Source of the DNA: Pseudomonadota bacterium
GTDB lineage: Bacteria; Pseudomonadota; Alphaproteobacteria; UBA8366; GCA-2717185
DNA: 9,097 nucleotides
Direction of reading: 5' to 3'
NCBI GenBank assembly: GCA_027619655.1
Contig: JAQCHR010000112.1
Coordinates: 1-9,097 of the forward strand
Each line of letters opens with the position of its first letter. Positions within the stretch are counted from its first letter, which is position 1. The translations under genes and the position numbers were made by a program. The notes beneath the pieces were generated by a model that was not told the DNA's origin, made no database searches, and saw nothing but the letters and a program-made list of their open reading frames with translations. Shown one piece after another: positions 5,963-9,097 of this stretch.

Positions 5963-6601
5963 GTGACCGTTGAACAACCCGGCCGGGATTGTCCGAAATG
6001 CCCGCGTCTCGCCGGGTTTCGCGCGGAAAACCGCGCCGCTTGGCCCGACTGGCACAACGCCCCCGTATCGAGTTTCGGCCCGATTGACGCATCGCTGCTG
6101 ATCGTCGGCCTGGCGCCGGGCCTGCGCGGCGCAAACCGGACCAGTCGGCCGTTTACCGGCGACTATGCGGGCCAGCTCCTCTACCCGACTCTGCAGAAAT
6201 TCGGATTTGCATCGGGAACCTACGGCGAAACCGCCGAGGACGGGTTGCGCCTGGTCGATTGCCGGATCACCAACGCGGTCCGCTGCGTACCGCCGCAGAA
6301 CAAGCCGGTCGGGGCGGAAATATCGGCCTGCCGCCCCTTCCTGGCCGGTGAAATCGCCGGCATGCCCAAATTGCAGGTGATCCTCGCTCTGGGCACCATC
6401 GCCCATGCCTCGATCATCCGGACGCTGGGGCTGCGCGCCGCCGAATGGAAATTCGGCCATGGCGCGTTCCACCCGTTGCCCGGCGGTCCGCTGCTGGCGA
6501 ACAGCTATCACTGCTCACGCTACAACACGAATACCGGCCGGCTCACCGAAGCCATGTTTCACGATGTTTTTGCCGCGATCGCCAGGACGGTTCACGCGTA
6601 A
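5963..6601 (+). CDS. Family 5 (UDGb-type) uracil-DNA glycosylase
   Basis: Excises uracil and probably other deaminated bases from DNA to start base-excision repair. The 212-residue protein shows motif 1 GLAPGLRGANRTSRPFTGD (49-67), typical of family 5, where the polar catalytic residue used by family 1 and 4 enzymes is absent. NAVRCVPPQNKP follows at 104-115, and motif 3 is SYHCSRYNTNTGRLT (181-195). Four cysteines, C10 and C13 in CPKC, C108 and C123, are placed as [4Fe-4S] ligands. Motif 3 has His-Cys-Ser where the better-known members have His-Pro-Ser. The start is a GTG; no in-frame ATG is available before the conserved core, and the CPKC motif must be included. A five-codon open frame (5949-5966) lies between the upstream stop and this gene, and its TGA overlaps the GTG. 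It converges on smpB with an 18-nt gap and no visible terminator. Confidence 0.93.
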   Translation: MTVEQPGRDCPKCPRLAGFRAENRAAWPDWHNAPVSSFGPIDASLLIVGLAPGLRGANRTSRPFTGDYAGQLLYPTLQKFGFASGTYGETAEDGLRLVDCRITNAVRCVPPQNKPVGAEISACRPFLAGEIAGMPKLQVILALGTIAHASIIRTLGLRAAEWKFGHGAFHPLPGGPLLANSYHCSRYNTNTGRLTEAMFHDVFAAIARTVHA

Positions 6602-6619
6602 ACGGCAACCTGGCGCAGT

Positions 6620-7090
6620 TTAGCCGCGGTCGCGCAGAACCCGCGCCTTCTGGCGGTCCCACTCGCGGTCTTTCGTCGTCTGCCGCTTGTCGACCTGCCG
6701 CTTGCCGCGCGCAAGGCCCAGCAGCACCTTGGCGATGCCCCGGTCGTTGAAATAGATCGACATGGGCACGATGGTCACGCCCTGGCGCTTGGCCGCGCCC
6801 ATCAGCTTGTCGACTTCCTTGCGGTGCAGCAGCAGCTTGCGGGGCCGGGTCGGCACATGGTTGAAATGCCCGCTATTGCCGTATTCCGGGATGTAGCAGT
6901 TGTGCAGCCACAATTCCCCGTCCCGCGGGCCGGCCCAGGATTCCGACAGGCTGGCCTTGCCTTCCCGCAGCGCCTTTACTTCCGTCCCCACAAGCATGAT
7001 GCCTGCTTCGATCTTTTCATCGATGAAGTAGTCGTATTGCGCGCGCCGGTTCTGCGCGACCGCCCGGTTCGTAGACGGTTGTTGCGCCAT
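6620..7090 (-). CDS. smpB: SsrA-binding protein SmpB
   Basis: Binds tmRNA and delivers it with EF-Tu to stalled ribosomes for trans-translation. The 156-residue protein has the family blocks GTEVKALREGKASLSES (35-51), HFNHVPTRPRKLLLH (75-89) and GVTIVPMSIYFNDRG (104-118). The basic C-terminal tail DKRQTTKDREWDRQKARVLR (134-153) enters the mRNA channel of the ribosome. Length is normal. The ATG lies 4 nt after the dapA stop, and no clear Shine-Dalgarno sequence stands in front of it, so translation probably depends on coupling to dapA. The two stop/start elements form the palindrome TGACGTCA at 7090-7097, likely chance. The tmRNA gene itself is not in this window. Confidence 0.97.
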   Translation of the reverse strand: MAQQPSTNRAVAQNRRAQYDYFIDEKIEAGIMLVGTEVKALREGKASLSESWAGPRDGELWLHNCYIPEYGNSGHFNHVPTRPRKLLLHRKEVDKLMGAAKRQGVTIVPMSIYFNDRGIAKVLLGLARGKRQVDKRQTTKDREWDRQKARVLRDRG

Positions 7091-7094
7091 GACG

Positions 7095-7970
7095 TCAGTT
7101 GATCAGCCCGCTCGCAACCAGAGTGCTGCGAACCGCTTCCTTGCTGCTTTCGGCGATCGGGGCCAGCGGCGGACGGCAATCCGGGGCGCATTTGCCCATG
7201 AGATGCGCCGCATATTTCACCGGACCCGGGCTGGTTTCGCAGAACATGGCGCTGTGCAGCGGCATCAGCCGGTCACGCATGGTGGCGAAGGTGTCGAGGT
7301 CCCGTTTCTGCCAGGCTTCATGCAGCTTGGCGCACATGCCCGGCGCGATATTGGCCGTCACCGAGATGCAGCCGTCGCCGCCCTGGCCCAGGAAGGCGCC
7401 GATCGTGGCATCCTCGCCGGAAAGCTGGCAGAACGCGCCTTCGATCGCGAGACGCGACGCCAGCGGCCGCGCCAGATCGTTGGTGGCATCCTTCACCCCG
7501 ACGATATTCGGCAGTTTCGCCAGCCGCGCCATGGTCGCAACCGACATGTCGACGATCGAGCGCCCGGGAATATTGTAGATGATGATCGGCAGGTCGACCG
7601 CTTCGGCGATCATGCTGTAATGCAGATACAGGCCTTCCTGGGTCGGCTTGTTGTAATAGGGCGTCACCACCAGGGCGGCATCTGCGCCCGCATCCTTGGC
7701 ATGCTGGGTCAGTTCGATCGCTTCGGCGGTCGAATTGGAGCCCGTGCCGGCGATAACGGGTACGCGGCCCTTTGCAACCTCGATACATAGTTCGACGACG
7801 CGCTTGTGTTCATCATGGCTGAGCGTCGGCGATTCGCCGGTTGTGCCGGTCGGCACGAGCCCATGGGTTCCCTCGGCGATCTGCCAGTCGACAAATGCCT
7901 GATATGCGCTTTCGTCGACCGCACCATTCTTGAAGGGTGTAATCAACGCCACTAACGATCCGTTAAACAT
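7095..7970 (-). CDS. dapA: 4-hydroxy-tetrahydrodipicolinate synthase
   Basis: Condenses pyruvate with aspartate semialdehyde, the first committed step to meso-diaminopimelate for peptidoglycan and to lysine. The 291-residue TIM-barrel protein keeps the full active site: GTTGES (42-47) with Thr43/Thr44, Tyr106 in TPYYNKP, Tyr132 and Arg137 in YNIPGR, and the Schiff-base Lys160 in GVKDAT. All are one less than the E. coli numbers, so no indel separates them. The ATG at 7970 has a clear AGGAG at 7979-7983. smpB follows after 4 nt, giving a two-gene operon common in alphaproteobacteria. Upstream it diverges from a lytic transglycosylase gene, so cell-wall supply and turnover share an intergenic region. 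Confidence 0.97.
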   Translation of the reverse strand: MFNGSLVALITPFKNGAVDESAYQAFVDWQIAEGTHGLVPTGTTGESPTLSHDEHKRVVELCIEVAKGRVPVIAGTGSNSTAEAIELTQHAKDAGADAALVVTPYYNKPTQEGLYLHYSMIAEAVDLPIIIYNIPGRSIVDMSVATMARLAKLPNIVGVKDATNDLARPLASRLAIEGAFCQLSGEDATIGAFLGQGGDGCISVTANIAPGMCAKLHEAWQKRDLDTFATMRDRLMPLHSAMFCETSPGPVKYAAHLMGKCAPDCRPPLAPIAESSKEAVRSTLVASGLIN

Positions 7971-8033
7971 AATGTTGTCTCCTAGGCCACGTCAGCGGCC
8001 GCCTCCCTGAGAGTAATGTCTGGCGCACAGGCG

Positions 8034-8048
8034 ATTGTTACAATTATG
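8034..8048 (-). promoter_or_regulatory. Candidate dapA -10 with overlapping palindrome
   Basis: On the minus strand CATAAT (8043-8048) matches five of six -10 positions, but the sequence 17 nt upstream (ACAAAC) is not a -35. Immediately downstream lies the 11-bp palindrome ATTGT-T-ACAAT (8034-8044), which would cover the transcription start near 8036. Such a position suits a repressor site. The rest of the 7971-8123 gap shows the dapA ribosome-binding site and no convincing plus-strand promoter. Confidence 0.3.
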
Positions 8049-8123
8049 CCCGGGCCACTCGGTTTGTTTGTTGGCGTGCAGTGTATCGTGTAAACTACCG
8101 GCATTGAAATGCGATTTTTTTGC

Positions 8124-9097
8124 ATGAAACACAAGTCCCTGCGTTTGATGATCGCTTTGGCGGGCACCCTCGCCATATCAGGCACGTCTTTGACTGCGGG
8201 GGAACTCGTCGAAGCGGACCAGACCGCCTACCGCGCCGCCTTCCGGGACGCCGCCGGGGGAAACTGGGTTTCCGCCTTCCTGCATGCCGGTAATGCCCGG
8301 GAAAAGCTGCCCGCCAAGGCGCTGACCTGGCTGCATTACAAGGAAGCGAATTCGGGCGCCAGTTTCGCGGAAATCGCCGCGTTCATTGCATCCAACCCCG
8401 ACTGGCCCGATATCCCCCGCTTGCGCCGCCGGGCCGAAGAGGCGATGACGGACACGGATTCCCCGGATGCAATTATTGACTGGTGCACCCGGTTTCCGCC
8501 CCTTACGGCGCCCGGATCCACCCGCTACGCCCGCGCCCTGATCGCGGCCGGGCAGTCCGACAAAGCCGCGGCCTTTGTCCGGGACGCCTGGCAATCGCTG
8601 AACATGACGCCGCAGGAGGAAAACGGCTTCCGGGCCGAATTTTCCGGCATTATTCGCCATGACGACCATATCGCGCGCCTGGACCGCCTGATCTGGGACC
8701 GGCAGATCAGCGCCGCGCGGCGCCAGATGCGCCATGTCAGCGAAGGCTACCGTAACCTGGCCGATGCCCGGCTCCGTCTGATGGAGCGCAGCGGCGGGGT
8801 GGACGGCGCCATAGCCCGCGTCCCCGAAGCGCTGCAAAACGATCCCGGCCTAATCTACGAGCGGTTGCGCTGGCGGCGGCTGAAAAACCTGACCGAGAGC
8901 GCCATCGAACTGCTGGGCAATCCCCGCGCGGAGGTCGGTCGCCCGAACCTGTGGTGGGCCGAGCGGGTGTACCTGGCGCGCGAGGCGCTCAATAACGGCG
9001 ACATCACCCTTGCCTATCGCCTGGCACGCGACCACGGACCGATCGACGGGGCCGCCCTGGCCGATGCGGAATGGCTCGCCGGTTGGATCGCGCTGCG
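8124..9097 (+). CDS. slt: Soluble lytic murein transglycosylase, N-terminal part (cut by right window edge)
   Basis: Periplasmic enzyme of the Slt70 type that cleaves peptidoglycan glycan strands with formation of 1,6-anhydromuramic acid. The frame stays open from an ATG to the edge (324 codons). A signal peptide is visible: basic n-region KHKSLR, hydrophobic core LMIALAGTLAISG, and a probable cut after LTA near residue 25. What follows is the alpha-helical superhelical domain typical of the family, with FIASNPDWPD (88-97), an ARALIAAGQSDKAAAFVRDA helix pair, and near the right edge ADAEWLAGWIALR. The catalytic SLT domain, with its Glu, would lie past the window, so activity cannot be judged. 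An in-frame ATG at 8109 adds five residues (MRFFC). Neither start has a clear ribosome-binding site; 8124 gives the more usual signal peptide. A seven-T run lies between the two. Confidence 0.9.
   Translation, partial: MKHKSLRLMIALAGTLAISGTSLTAGELVEADQTAYRAAFRDAAGGNWVSAFLHAGNAREKLPAKALTWLHYKEANSGASFAEIAAFIASNPDWPDIPRLRRRAEEAMTDTDSPDAIIDWCTRFPPLTAPGSTRYARALIAAGQSDKAAAFVRDAWQSLNMTPQEENGFRAEFSGIIRHDDHIARLDRLIWDRQISAARRQMRHVSEGYRNLADARLRLMERSGGVDGAIARVPEALQNDPGLIYERLRWRRLKNLTESAIELLGNPRAEVGRPNLWWAERVYLAREALNNGDITLAYRLARDHGPIDGAALADAEWLAGWIAL

Noticed and set aside
5205..6134. Open minus-strand frame of 309 codons opposite the NYN gene and the start of udg
   Set aside because: The plus-strand frames carry clear NYN and UDG motifs, while this one has no family resemblance and would run through the divergent promoter region.
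6602..6619. Terminator between the convergent udg and smpB genes
   Set aside because: The 18-nt gap has no stem followed by T residues in either direction; any terminator must lie within the coding ends or be of another type.
7089..7790. Open plus-strand frame of 233 codons opposite dapA
   Set aside because: Antisense to dapA, whose active site is complete; the frame shows Arg/His-rich shadow composition.
7995..8002. GCGGCCGC palindrome upstream of dapA
   Set aside because: An eight-base GC-only palindrome is expected by chance at this base composition and has no relation to promoter elements.
8178..8837. Open minus-strand frame of 219 codons opposite slt
   Set aside because: The plus strand has an uninterrupted signal peptide and Slt superhelical domain to the window edge. 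The minus frame has no motif.

Overview
The window reads as a stretch of chromosomal core genome from a GC-rich alphaproteobacterium. Rhodospirillales-like is my best guess, from the gene order rsh-pdxJ-acpS-lepB-rnc behind rpoZ, the alphaproteobacterial style of the RSH, omega and UDG proteins, and the linked slt/dapA/smpB block. This placement rests on recognition of the proteins and their order, not on a phylogeny. I see no insertion sequence, integrase, tRNA, rRNA, CRISPR array or compositional island.

Layout, left to right. From the left edge to about 5057 all genes run on the minus strand, so transcription enters from the right: rpoZ (RNA polymerase omega), rsh (bifunctional (p)ppGpp synthetase/hydrolase), pdxJ (vitamin B6), acpS (acyl-carrier-protein activation), lepB (signal peptidase I) and rnc (RNase III, cut by the left edge). 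Spacing is tight: about 50 nt with a hairpin between rpoZ and rsh, 32 nt rsh-pdxJ, a 4-nt ATGA overlap pdxJ-acpS, 27 nt acpS-lepB, and a 14-nt overlap lepB-rnc. This looks like one operon. A 255-nt divergent intergenic region rich in small perfect dyads (5058-5312) separates it from a plus-strand pair: an NYN-domain (LabA/DUF88-type) putative nuclease and a family 5 uracil-DNA glycosylase. These converge on a minus-strand pair, dapA (lysine/diaminopimelate synthesis) and smpB (trans-translation), with dapA upstream and 4 nt between them. At the right, divergent from dapA, begins a secreted soluble lytic transglycosylase (slt), cut by the right edge before its catalytic domain.

Functionally the window joins transcription and stress signalling (rpoZ, rsh), RNA processing and ribosome rescue (rnc, smpB, possibly the NYN protein), membrane and cofactor housekeeping (acpS, lepB, pdxJ), cell-wall supply and turnover (dapA, slt) and base-excision repair (udg). 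I do not see an exciting undescribed system. The points most worth a second look are the dyad-rich rpoZ/NYN intergenic region, the hairpin in front of rsh, the uncharacterised NYN protein with its Asp-rich tail coupled to a UDG, and a five-codon minigene whose stop overlaps the UDG start.
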